A stretch of 64,000 bases of DNA from the NCBI RefSeq assembly GCF_023065955.2, contig NW_026622985.1, forward strand, positions 69,987,931 to 70,051,930, read 5' to 3'. The first letter of the stretch is position 1. The number at the start of each line of letters is the position of its first letter. This document shows positions 1 through 9,910 of the stretch, piece by piece. Origin of the DNA: Ursus arctos (lineage: Eukaryota > Chordata > Mammalia > Carnivora > Ursidae). Both the position numbers and the translations under genes were made by a program. The notes below the pieces were generated by a model, which saw only the letters and a program-made list of their open reading frames with translations, searched no databases and was not told the DNA's origin.

Positions 1-120
1 GGGATGGGACATACAAAATAGATAAAAAAATCCCTGCCCTTGTGGAGCTTGAATTCTGTGTGGCACTCACAGAACTAGAGTGTTTGAGCTAGGACTCAAA
101 CACAGCTCTTCTTATAACAC
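1..120 (+). repeat. ancient mammalian repeat fragment (family not assigned)
   Basis: The segment around 30–60, reading like 'ATCCCTGCCCTTGTGGAGCTTGA', matches a motif common in old mammalian interspersed repeats of the type 'accumulating age ... ggagcttacattctag'. I recognise the motif but cannot name the family with confidence. It is cut by the left edge of the window. Confidence 0.35.
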
Positions 121-129
121 CATGGATAG

Positions 130-478
130 CTCTCCAAAATATGTTGAGCAAAAGAAGCCATACAGAAAGAGTACATGCTAATAGGATTCCATTTATATAG
201 GTTCAAGAATTGGACAAACTAAAAAAAAAAAAAAAAGAATCAGCCAAACTAATCTATGGTGATAGAAATTGGAACTGTCATTTCCTCAGCAGGGAGGTAA
301 TGAATAGAGATTAACTGAAAAAGGGCACGGAGGAACATTCTAGAATAATAGCAATGTTCTTAATCTTGATTAGGGTGATGGTTACCCAGGTGTACACATA
401 TGTCAGGATCCATCAAACTCCACACTTGAGATCTGTGCATCTTATCACATGTAATTATAACTCAAAAAAGAATAAATC
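130..478 (+). repeat. L1M-type LINE 3' end
   Basis: The order of motifs is that of old L1M 3' ends: GAAGCCATACAGAAAGAGTAC, 'GATTCCATTTATAT', 'CTAATCTATGGTGATAGAAA', 'GATTAGGGTGATGGTTACCC', 'GTGTACACATATGT', then a final 'TTATAACTCAAAAAAGAATAAA' tail. Sense orientation is +. An internal A run at about 220–235 is extra to the consensus as I know it. The copy is far diverged and cannot code for anything. Confidence 0.7.
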
Positions 479-2084
479 ATTTTGCAAACTCCTACTTTCA
501 CAATCATACTTTCTCTTCATTTATTAAGAGCTTCAACAGCTTCTTACCTTTTTTTTTTTCCTCCTTGACAAATAGGACTGAAGTAAGATAATCCTGGCAA
601 TTTAGCCTCCCTTCTAGCAATGGTTAACTGGCCCACATTCTCCCTCTAGAAGGCAGATAATTTCACTTTTGTTGATCATCTTGCATCAAATTGAGCTTTA
701 AGCCATCCATGCCCTTCACTACATTTTTATTTTGCCCCTAACCATTTTCTCAAGCTTCATTTTGTTTTTGTCTCTAGCCTTTCTAACGCTTGTTTCATTT
801 CTCTTTAATTATGCCTTCTTTTGTTCCATTTAAGGCAGACATGCTTGCTTAGTACCATAGTTCAATGTGGAATGAACACTGGTTTATTTAGATGTCTCCT
901 CTTTTCCACTCCAACTATGACATTTCATTGTGTCTAGCTATTTCTATTCAGTTAGTCATACTTAGCTTCTTCCTGTAATCTGCCTTCCAAGTAAACAGTT
1001 GCTTTGCCTTCATGATCCCAAGATGTTAGTTAAGGTCCCCCCTACTTCCAGGTTACAAGCTTTGTTTGAAATAAGACTGGAAAGGTATTTCCCTCAATAT
1101 GTACGCTCTCTTCTGAAAAGTGAAAATTTTAGGAGATACTCTGCTTTAACTAACTCTTCCACCAATTGTCCAAACAGTTAATGCTCCTGATTCTCAACCA
1201 TATCTTGCCTCAGTGCCACAATTATTTACTGCCTCCCCCTGGACAAGAGGCCTGGAATATAGGTCCTCACAAATATACCATTTATTTCTCTTTCCTTCTA
1301 TGGAGAGAGAATATGCCAATATTTATATAACTGAAGAGGCTTCTTAACACTCAGTTTCTTTCACTTATTTTAAATCACTTTCTTCTGAAGAAAATGTTAG
1401 AAAGTAATATATATTTATTCAAGAACAAATAAATTTATCATAAAATCACTGATCCTATTTAAAGGATATCTATAGAAATCACATTTCCATACTTTTTATT
1501 TCTTTTAAAATTAGCTATTTGTAAATGTTTAAATGCTAGAATAGTGTTAAAAGTCTATGGAATTATACACGTTCTGAATCAAACAAGTTAAATATAGTTT
1601 TGAATTATATAGTTTTGACACTATGGCATAAAACTTGGAAGTCATATAGATATAGGATCTCTTTCTAAACACTGAAATAAAACCTATCTTTTTAAATTAA
1701 AATTAACAACCAATATTCAGAACAGCGTTTATATAACATATAATATATATGCATATATGTATGTACGTATGTGTAAACACACACAAATATACATACATAT
1801 ACATAAATAATTTCTTAGCTGTGTCATTAATGTTTGAAAAGATGGAGAGGAAAAATCCATTACAAGAAAGGAATTCTGCTATTCAGTGATAATAGCAGAG
1901 TCCCCAGAGAATGAAATCAACTAGTTCATTTCCTTTATCAATCCTCTTATCAGTTCATACTCTTTCTGCCTTAAAAGTTTTTATTGCCCCTATAACTTCC
2001 CAGGGTACTGGTTCCCAGATACGAAATGTGTATGTGTTGTGTAGAGGACAGTACTTTAGGACCTATGCACACTTCGTCTTAGTC
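479..2084. other. AT-rich intergenic DNA, no gene seen
   Basis: I see no splice-bounded exon, RNA gene or clear retroelement here. A TA/CATA-rich low-complexity patch lies at about 1735–1806, with alternating TATATATGCATATATGTATG and ACACACAAATATACAT. The short open frames at 999–1181 and 1911–2114 have no recognisable domain. Confidence 0.5.
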
Positions 2085-2462
2085 AGTTTGGGCTACCATA
2101 ACAAAACACCATAGACTGGGGAGCCTTAACAATAGACATTTATTTTTCTCACGGTTTTAGAGGCTGGGAAGCCCACGAATAGAGTTCTAGCATGGTCAAG
2201 TTCATGACAAAGGCACTCTTCTTGGCTTACAGATAGCTGCCTTCTCACTGTACCCTCATGTAGCAGAGGTGCCTCTTCTTGGAGTTTCTTCCTCTTTTTA
2301 TAAGGGCACTAATGCCATCAGGGGAGCTCCACCCTCACAACGTCATCTAAATCCAATTACCTACCAAAGGCACTATCTCCTAATACCATCACTTTGGAGG
2401 TTAGGGCTTCAACAAGAATTTTGAAGGAAAACACAAACATTCAGTTCATCACATCCCTCAAT
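2085..2462 (-). repeat. MLT1-type MaLR solo LTR, antisense
   Basis: Read on the + strand it starts CTTAGTCAGTTTGGGCTACC and then shows 'AACAAAACACCATAGACTGGGGAGCC', 'TCTCACGGTTTTAGAGGCTGG', 'TTATAAGGGCACTAATGCCATC', 'GGGGTTAGGGCTTCAACA'-like wording and 'GGAAAACACAAACATTCAGTTC'. This is the reverse complement of the MLT1 LTR, whose sense form ends '...CAGTCTGTGGTATTTTGTTATGGCAGCC'. No internal ERV sequence is next to it, so it is a solo LTR. It is old and diverged. Confidence 0.7.
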
Positions 2463-2464
2463 TC

Positions 2465-3020
2465 TTCTAGAAATCTATAAGCAATTGAGCTACAAGACAA
2501 AACTTTCTCTTGCTCTGACAACCTCGTACAGCACTATTGTATTATTTTTCTCAGCATGGATATTCTCAACGTGCTCTTCAAATATGCTCTCTATTCTCCC
2601 CTATTCTCTCCTCTCTCTGGCCTGTGTCCCAGAGAGCTGGTCTTGTGGACTGCATCTAGGGTGCCCCTGTCTTTTGTCTTCTAGCTCAGTTTGGCCAGTT
2701 AGAGGTACCTGCAGAAGATCAAAGGATGGGAGGAGAATGCACCTGGGTTTTATTCCCCCCAAACCCGCCAATAGCTGTATCTGTCTTCCAAAGTCCACAC
2801 TATCAGGTGGCTTCTGGGTTCTGGTCACTAACCCTTTCTCCCTACCCCTCAGGGCTGTATTTGGCAACAGCGCCCACTGTAGGTAGCGGTCCCCCTTATC
2901 CACCTCATACCCTTGGGAAAAGTCTCTTATTACACTCTCCTTAATGACCCTGCCCATTTCCTCACAAGATCCTGAATGCACACAGATTCCCTGTATCCAT
3001 TTTACCAAAGATCTCCTCCT
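2465..3020. other. unassigned moderately GC-richer intergenic segment
   Basis: Overlapping open frames occur on both strands (2485–2886 +, 2601–3008 −), which is typical of chance in a GC-richer patch. The right part ('AGTCTCTTATTACACTCTCCTTAATGACCCTGCCC…', about 2920–2990) resembles the tail of a very old interspersed repeat, but I cannot name it. No protein family is recognisable in any frame. Confidence 0.35.
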
Positions 3021-4154
3021 ATTAGCTTAATTTTTTATGAGCTTGGACCTCAGAGGGAGCCAGGATAAGTGCCAAACCACAAGAAGTTCAAAGGCAGGGA
3101 AAACCCATTCTGCAACATGGAAGATTGTATGAGTGATAAATCCAAGTCACACTATAAACAGAAACCTATATATGGATGGACATTGTCAAGAGTTAAAAAT
3201 TGACCATATTTGGCTTGAAAAGATGAAAATCTTACCCTCAGTTAAAGCTTTACTTCTCACTGCCAAATCAAACATTGCAATATACTTACCAACTTGTAAC
3301 ACTCTTATAATATTTAAATGTAATCACTTTACTGAAATTTTACCTACCATAATTTAAACATAACTAGGTTTTTCTTTTAACTGGAAAGTATTTTTAAATT
3401 CTTTTAATATATTGACCAAAAACCAAACCAACAAACAAATCCTAAATAATGATGATAATCACTCTGAGGGGAAAGATCAAAAGCCTTCTCTGAAGGTCTT
3501 GAAAAGCAGGCTTGGTTCACATCTCACTGGAATCTTTCAGGAGCATCTTCTGGGATGAATTCCAGAAGCAGAATGTGCTCAGAGGCTGGACAGCTGCTGT
3601 TCATTTGCTTTCCCACCCTCCCCCAACACTAGGCTTTTCAGATAAAATCAGAATCAAAATTAATGTAATGGATAGCATCAGAGGGGAAAGTAAGTTATAA
3701 AAGCAAAGCCTGTGCAATTGGAAAATATCCTTCCTTGATCCATAGCAATGTTCTTCACTTATTTTTTTTTTGCTCAATACCTCCTGAAAAAAGTTTGAAA
3801 AAAGTATGTACTGCTTTGTAAATTTCCAGGTTGATATATAAAAAGTCTTCTTTACTACAGTTTAAATAACTCCAAAGAATGTAATTTCCAAAATATTATA
3901 AATACTAACATTATTGTTTTAAATGTAGCCAATGGAATAAAAATATCACATCAATCTGATACTATCATCACCTATTTTATTAATGTATGAGCAAATACAT
4001 GACAAGCTTCTCTTTAATTGTCAAAAATTTGGCTTGGTCCTTTATTTTCTTGAAACAATTATTCCATGTGACTTCCACTATAATATCTACAGATATGATT
4101 TTGAGGTAATACATTTTTTATGCTATGAACCACGAAGCCTTCACCAAACACTGA
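3021..4154. other. AT-rich intergenic DNA, nothing recognised
   Basis: Only short A/T runs and short open frames without recognisable domains are seen. Confidence 0.45.
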
Positions 4155-4272
4155 ATCTGCTGGTACCATGATCCTGGACTTCCCAGACTCCAGAACTGTG
4201 AGAAATAAACATTTGTTTTTATAAGCCACCCAGTCTGTGGTATTTTGTTATAGTATCCCAAATGAAATACCA
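4155..4272 (+). repeat. MLT1-type LTR 3' end, 5'-truncated
   Basis: The segment contains 'CCAGACTCCAGAACTGTGAGA', 'AATAAACATTTG', 'TAAGCCACCCAGTCTGTGGTA' and 'TTTTGTTATAGTATCCCAAATGAAATACCA'. This is the R/U5-side end of an MLT1 LTR in sense orientation. It abuts the old L1M at about 4280. Confidence 0.7.
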
Positions 4273-4279
4273 CTTACCA

Positions 4280-4686
4280 TCTACTCATATGACTATATTC
4301 AAAAAAATAAATAATAATAAGCAATGATGAGAATATGGAGAAACTGGAACCCTCATACACAGCTGGTAGAAGTAAAAAATGGTGCAGCCACCTTGGGAAA
4401 CAGTTTGGCAGCTCCTAAAAAGACTAAACATAGAAGTACAATATGACCCAGCAATTCCACCCCTAGGTATATATTCAAGAGAAATGAAAACATGTCTCTA
4501 TAAAAAAACCTATACACAAATGTTCACAGGAGCATTATTCATTATAACCAAAAAGTAGAAACAACCTAAAAGTCCATCAACTAATGGATAAATAACATTA
4601 CTAAAAGGAAATATTATTCATCCCTCAAAAGGAATGAAGTACTGATATAGGATGCAACACTGATAACCTTAGAAATATTTTGCTGA
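4280..4686 (+). repeat. old L1M, left half of split element (ORF2 3' region)
   Basis: Decayed L1 ORF2 3'-end wording is readable: 'GAGAATATGGAGAAACTGGAACCC', 'GGAAACAGTTTGGCAGC', 'GACCCAGCAATTCCACCCCTAG', 'GAAATGAAAACATGTCTC'. It is interrupted at about 4687 by a younger L1 and resumes at 5528. The last 16 bases, AGAAATATTTTGCTGA (4671–4686), are the left target-site duplication of that insertion. Confidence 0.75.
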
Positions 4687-5527
4687 CATGAAAAAATGAT
4701 CCACATCACTTGTCATCAGGGAAATACAAATCAAAACCACAATGAGATACCACCTCCCACCAATCAGAATGGCTAAAATTAGCAAGACAGGGAACGACAA
4801 ATGTTGGCAAGGATGTGAAGAAAGGGGAACCCTCTTACACTGTTGGTTGGAATGCAAGCTGATACAGCCACTCTGGAAAACAGTATGGAGGTTCTTCAAA
4901 AAGTTGAAAATAGAGCTACCCTATGACCCAGCAATTGCACTACTGAGTATTTACCCCAAAGATACAAATGTAGTGAAAAAAGGGGCACATGAACCCCAAG
5001 GTTCATAGCAGCAATGTTCACAATAACCAAACTGGGGAAGGAGCCAAGATGTCCTTCAACAGATGAATGGATAAAGAAGATGTGGTTCATACATACAGTG
5101 GAATATTACTCAGCCATCTGAAAACATCGACATGGATGGAACCAAAGACTACTATGCTAAGTGAAATAAGTCAATCAGAGAAAGACAATTATCATATGGT
5201 GTCACTCATGTGTGGAATATAAGGAATTGTTCAGAGGATCATAGGGGAAGGGAGGAAAAACTGAATGGGAAGAAATCAGAGGGGGAGATAAACCAGGAGA
5301 CACTCTTGACTCTGGGAAACAAACTAAGGGTTGTGGAAAGGGAGGTGGGTGAGGGGATGGGGTAACTGGGTAATGGACATTAAGGTGGGCATGTGATATG
5401 ATGAACACTGGGTGTTATACACAACTAATGAATCACTGAACACTACATCAAAAACTAATGATGTAATATATGTTGGCTACTTGAATTTAAATAAAAAATA
5501 AAATTTAAAAAGTAAGTATAAAGAAAA
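4687..5527 (+). mobile_element. 5'-truncated carnivore L1 (ORF2 C-terminus, 3' UTR, A-rich tail)
   Basis: A younger L1 copy lies inside an older one. The reading frame at 4742–5008 still gives the cysteine-rich C-terminal region of L1 ORF2p, with motifs [24 protein letters not shown] and [18 protein letters not shown], before decaying. About 5230–5500 is the 3' UTR with its purine-rich stretch (GGGAGATAAACCAGGAGACAC…, GATATGATGAACACTGGG) and a terminal AATAAAAAATAAAATTTAAAAA tail. The flanks carry matching duplications, 4671–4686 and 5528–5542. It is heavily 5'-truncated and cannot be active. Confidence 0.85.
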
Positions 5528-5866
5528 AGAAATATGTGCTGAGAGACAGAAGCAGTCACAAAAGACCAGATATTGCATGCATTCATTTATATGAAATGCT
5601 CAAGACAGGCAAATCTACAGAGATGAAAAGTAGATCAGAGGTTGCCTAGGGTTGGGGGGGATAAGTGGGAGGGGAGTGGAGGGATTAGGAGATAATAGCT
5701 AATGTGTATTCTTTTGAGGGTGAGGAAAATGTTCTAAGATTGATTGTGGAGATGATTGCACAACTCTGTGGATACACCAAAAACCACTGAATTGTGCATT
5801 TTAAATTTGTAAATTGTATGGTATGTGAATTATAGCTCAATAAAGCTGTTACTTTAAAAAAAAGAA
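5528..5866 (+). repeat. old L1M, right half of split element (3' UTR)
   Basis: The interrupted older L1 continues here: 'GCAGTCACAAAAGACCAGATATTGCATG', 'GAGGTTGCCTAGGGTTGGGGGGG', 'GATTGTGGAGATGATTGCACAAC', 'TGAATTATAGCTCAATAAAGCTGTTAC' and an A-rich end. The first 15 bases are the right target-site duplication of the nested L1. A G7 run is present at about 5655. Confidence 0.75.
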
Positions 5867-6744
5867 ACCCAAAAATATCCCAAATTTTTTCCATGTGGTT
5901 CCATCTTCCATTTAGACCATTCTCCCAAAGACATCAAAGTACATTTATTTCTTTCTACTCTTTTGGTACGGTGCTTTCTGAGGCACTTCAGAGCTATTTG
6001 GGCCAAACCTGAAGCCATGTGGGTGGCCCTTTCCCTTGCCAGTGCTCAGGGTCAGTCCACGGGCCCATCCCCCTTTGGAAAGGCATGAGCCACTCCCATT
6101 GACTTGGAACATTGTCTACCTGTTTTCCCTTCTTTCCTTTGTTGTTGAAGAACTAGCAAAGTCTTAACTTTTAAGCTCCAAATATTTTAGGATTAATACT
6201 AGCTTCCTCATGCTATCAATTGAAGAAGGCGGTGGAAAATAATTCTCAACAATAGTTGGCCCACAATTTCCTTTCCATTTGCCTTCAAAATAATTTATGT
6301 GCTTTTTTTCACAGATTGAAATTATCAATTTCATTTTGGATGTACTATCAGCCCTCCCATGGCATAATGCTCCTAACTGAATAGGGGGTTGAAGGAAAGC
6401 TATCTGGGGCATTTCTAGTATTCAGGGAAAAGTCACTGTAAAATTGAACCTTTGTTTTAGAATAACCATAAAATATATAATACATATGCAGATTATGAGG
6501 TTAGTGATTTTATTCTTTAGCTGCTTCCAGAACTATAATTGACACCTCACTTGTGTCAAAAAATAAAGCAGAGTGTACCCTAAAAGCAAACACACCTTAA
6601 ATATCTTATTGATAGGTTTTTTTCAAATCAATGTTCTACCTATCTCAAGCTTAAGGATCAGAGTTAATTAATTCCCCATCCATTCCCTTGAAAGAAACAG
6701 GAAGAACCTGGACATGTTAGAAAAAGTCCTGGGCCAAAACTCAA
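5867..6744. other. intergenic DNA, nothing recognised
   Basis: No exon, RNA gene or clear repeat was recognised. The 82-codon minus-strand open frame at 6164–6412 has no recognisable domain. Confidence 0.4.
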
Positions 6745-6905
6745 GAAACTTGAGTTAATGTACCAGACCTAATATTTAATAACAATGAAAACTCTGTTAA
6801 CTCTATAAACTTCTTTGAGCCTCAGTTTCTTTGTCTCTAATGTGGATAAAATAACAATTGTCTTGTCTAACTCAAAGGACAGTTCTTGGCAGCAAATGTA
6901 AAATG
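6745..6905 (+). repeat. MIR SINE fragment
   Basis: The segment 'AACTCTATAAACTTCTTTGAGCCTCAGTTTCTTTGTCTC' followed by 'TGTGGATAAAATAACAATTG' and 'CTAACTCAAAGGACAG' follows the MIR core and 3' half in sense orientation. It is old and diverged. Confidence 0.55.
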
Positions 6906-7094
6906 TATTTGAAGAAAAATATAAAAGACATATACAATATTAAGAATTATGAGCTGGTTGAGAGAATTGAACCTTTTTCAGTATAAGGGAGGGCACCTCC
7001 CTTCCCTTTGGTTACCTTGTTTTCTGCAAGCATTGACCCTCTGAGGAGACTAAAATGTATTAAGTATCTTTTCTGATAATGGCAGAATTTAACA

Positions 7095-7245
7095 CTTTCT
7101 CAGACATTTTGTTTCATGCTTATGTCATTACCATTTTACAATGAAGAACTCAAGAATAAGGTCAAGTAACAACCAAAGTTACAAAGCTAATGACTTGTAG
7201 AAAAGAATTAAAACTTAACCTTAAACTCATGTTTTTTCTATTACA
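7095..7245 (-). repeat. MIR SINE fragment, antisense
   Basis: Reading + it shows 'CATTACCATTTTACAATGAAGAACTCAAGAATAAGGTCAAGTAAC' and then 'ACAAAGCTAATGACTTGTAGAA', the reverse complement of the MIR core. It is strongly diverged. Confidence 0.5.
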
Positions 7246-8104
7246 TGATACCTTCGGGGAAAATTCTCTTTTCCCCAACCTCCTGAACAACTCCAATCAC
7301 TGTAAGGCATCCCCAATTACAGTGTCTGCCATCAATAACCCTGGAAATGGGGGAAAATGGTCTGAAGACTGTTGTCAAGCTCAATGGCAATAGGCTTTAA
7401 TTTGCCCAGGACAGTCTCTGTCTTCACTGGTTATCATAATGTAATTATCAACAGTGCCCTCCTTGCACTCCCAGAAATGTTTTAGTTTGGACCTGAGATG
7501 TTAACATTGGCTTTATACCATGAAGGTTAATCAGAATCATCAAGGAATTAGAGCAGTACTTCTCAACTGTCATTGCTAGATATCAAAACTATAGATCTTG
7601 AAATGTATTAAAAATTTACACATATTTACATATATATACGTTTATGTATATATATTTAAAGTTGCATGCAGTTAAGCTAAAAGGGACAGCAAAGATAAGA
7701 GGATTAGAGAAGTTTCAGCATGTAAATGAAGAATGTGATACTGAATACATCACCATATTCAGAAAAAAAATCCACTCACTCATAATTAGATATTTTAAAA
7801 GACAGCTTCTAAAAGCAAGATATATCCTGTAACACTTGATATATCCCTTCCCAGGAAGCGAGTAGAGTGAATAAGAATGCATTTTCTATTCCCCAAAGAG
7901 CTAGGTTGATTATGTGGACCCTTTTGTGTTATGAGTGTGTTTTCCAGTGATCCACCTTTTGGAAAAAATAGTAATCTCAAACCAGCACTCAATTTTGCTT
8001 TTCAACCACCTCCTGATTTTAAAAAGACAGCAGGGGTCTGTCACCTTTCACTCTTAACATTGCCAACCTTAATATTTTCCTATATTCTTACTGAATTAGT
8101 AAAT
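7246..8104. other. intergenic DNA, nothing recognised
   Basis: A short TA-rich patch lies at about 7628–7660. No exon or RNA gene is seen. Confidence 0.4.
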
Positions 8105-8722
8105 TCAAGGTAAGGATGTGGAGCAACTGGAATTTTCATTCACTGCTAGTGAAAGTGTAAATTAGTATAATCACTTTATAAAATAGAAATATCTACTATA
8201 ATTGAATATGTATTTACACTTTAACTCAGTGAATATTCTCTTAGATACAAACCCAACAGAAACATGAATATATCTGCACCAAGGACATATTCAGAAATGC
8301 TCATAGCCGTATTATTCATAGCAACCCCTCAAAGGAAACAACCCACAAACCCACCAACATTAGAGTAGATAAATGAATTGTGGTTTATTCATACAATGAA
8401 ACACCACACAGCAATGAAGGGAAATGAAATGAAAATGACATAACTATTCCTCTATACAAATGTATGTGTCTCACAGTTGTGTTTAATGAAATGAGTTAAA
8501 TTTTTAGAAGGTATTATATATGATGCCCTTTATGCAAAATTTAAAACAAGCAATTCTAATACATCATGCTAGAGTACAGGATCATAGTTACTTTGTGGGA
8601 AGAGATGAAGGTGATACAGAGACTGGCATGCGACAGATTCTGAGGTCTGGTAATCTTCTATTTATTGATCTGAGTGGAGGTTATAGGTGTGTTTTCCTTG
8701 TGATAAGTTGAGCTGATGCTTA
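8105..8722 (+). repeat. L1M-type LINE 3' end
   Basis: Decayed L1 ORF2/3'-end wording is readable in order: 'GGTAAGGATGTGGAGCAACTGGAA', 'CATTCACTGCTAGTGAAAGTGTAAA', 'ATTATTCATAGCAACCCC', 'ATACAATGAAACACCACACAGCAATGAAGG', 'GATTCTGAGGTCTGGTAATCTTC' and 'GGTTATAGGTGTGTTTTCC'. It is many-fold mutated and non-coding. Confidence 0.7.
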
Positions 8723-8740
8723 TAATTTGCTCACTTTGAT

Positions 8741-8832
8741 ATGTGTATATATATATATTTGATATGTATATATATGATACATGTGTATTATATCATATAA
8801 CAGTTTAACAAATATATATATATATATTCTTT
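8741..8832. repeat. (TA)n-rich microsatellite
   Basis: Blocks of TATATATATATAT are interrupted by TTTGATATG and ATACATGTG-type units. It lies right after the L1M 3' end and may have grown from its tail. Confidence 0.85.
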
Positions 8833-9828
8833 GGCTGTTGTGTGGAGAAAATAATTTCTGGGAGAAAATGGAAGCGAGTCAAACATGGAACCTACTGAGA
8901 TGATTCAGGTTGAGATGTTAATTTAGACCAGGCAGAGGAAATAAAAATTAAAGAAGGTGAAAGCATTGGGTTTGGAGGTAAAACTAACTGGCTTGATGGG
9001 GAAAGAGGCAATGAGGAAAATGGAAGAATGCAAGTTGACTCATAGGCTTTGAGTTTGTCCAACTATGTGATGAGAATGACCAGTGGTAGAAATCAAGAGC
9101 TAGGTTTTGTATGTATAAAGTTTGAGATGTCAAATTTCTCAGCAGAACATATAAATTTGAAGCTTAGGAACAGGTTTCCAATCATCAGCATATAGATAAT
9201 AGTTATAGCCATTACACTGGAATGATTTATAACTAACTCAGTTCTCAACCAGGCCCTATTCAAAAGTTTACCAGTGACTATGGATAAAGATATAAACAAA
9301 ATCACAGATTAACAATAAAGTAATACACTGAAAACTGTCAAAAATAAGAAAAGAAACTCAAAGCATGATGAAATTTAATAGGAATAATATAGTCATCCTG
9401 TTAAGGTCAAATAATCAATTCTTCATATTAGGAGATGACCTAACCAAAATACAAATGAATACCAAAGATTTAGAAAGTTTAATATCCTATGGTATTAGTT
9501 TGAATCAGCACCAGGATAGAATCAAACAGTCTAGAAATCAACACACAGAAGGAAATACAGTATGCTTGCTTTACCCCATACTGCTGAGACCCCAGACCAA
9601 GTGTTATGCTTTATGTGTGATTTTGAGATAAGGAACAGGATCAAAGAAAAAGAATTAGAAGAAGCATTTGGGAACAGTGACATGTGAAAAACAATTTCAG
9701 GAAATGAATCTGTTCAGTTAAAAAGGGGATTTAGTAGGAACAGGGGCTGGTGTTTAAAAACTACTTTCAAACACTTCAAGGGCTGACATTTCACACTCTT
9801 GTTTTAACTATAGAAGGCAGAAAATTAT
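8833..9828. other. intergenic DNA, nothing recognised
   Basis: Purine-rich, AT-rich sequence. The 88-codon frame at 9365–9631 has no recognisable family. Confidence 0.4.
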
Positions 9829-9910
9829 ATGGATGCATGGATGGATGGAAGGAAGGAAGGAAGGAGGGAGGAAGAGAGGGAGGAGGGAAGGGAAGAAGGA
9901 AGGAAGGATT
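9829..9910. repeat. (GATG)n/(GGAA)n compound simple repeat
   Basis: GGATGCATGGATGGATGG units pass into GGAAGGAAGGAAGGAGGG units. The purine strand is the + strand. Confidence 0.9.

Noticed and set aside
2485..3008. Overlapping 133- and 135-codon frames on opposite strands
   Set aside because: No recognisable domain or splice context, and in probable decayed repeat sequence.
4742..5008. 88-codon frame as a host gene
   Set aside because: It is the C-terminal remnant of L1 ORF2 in a truncated element.
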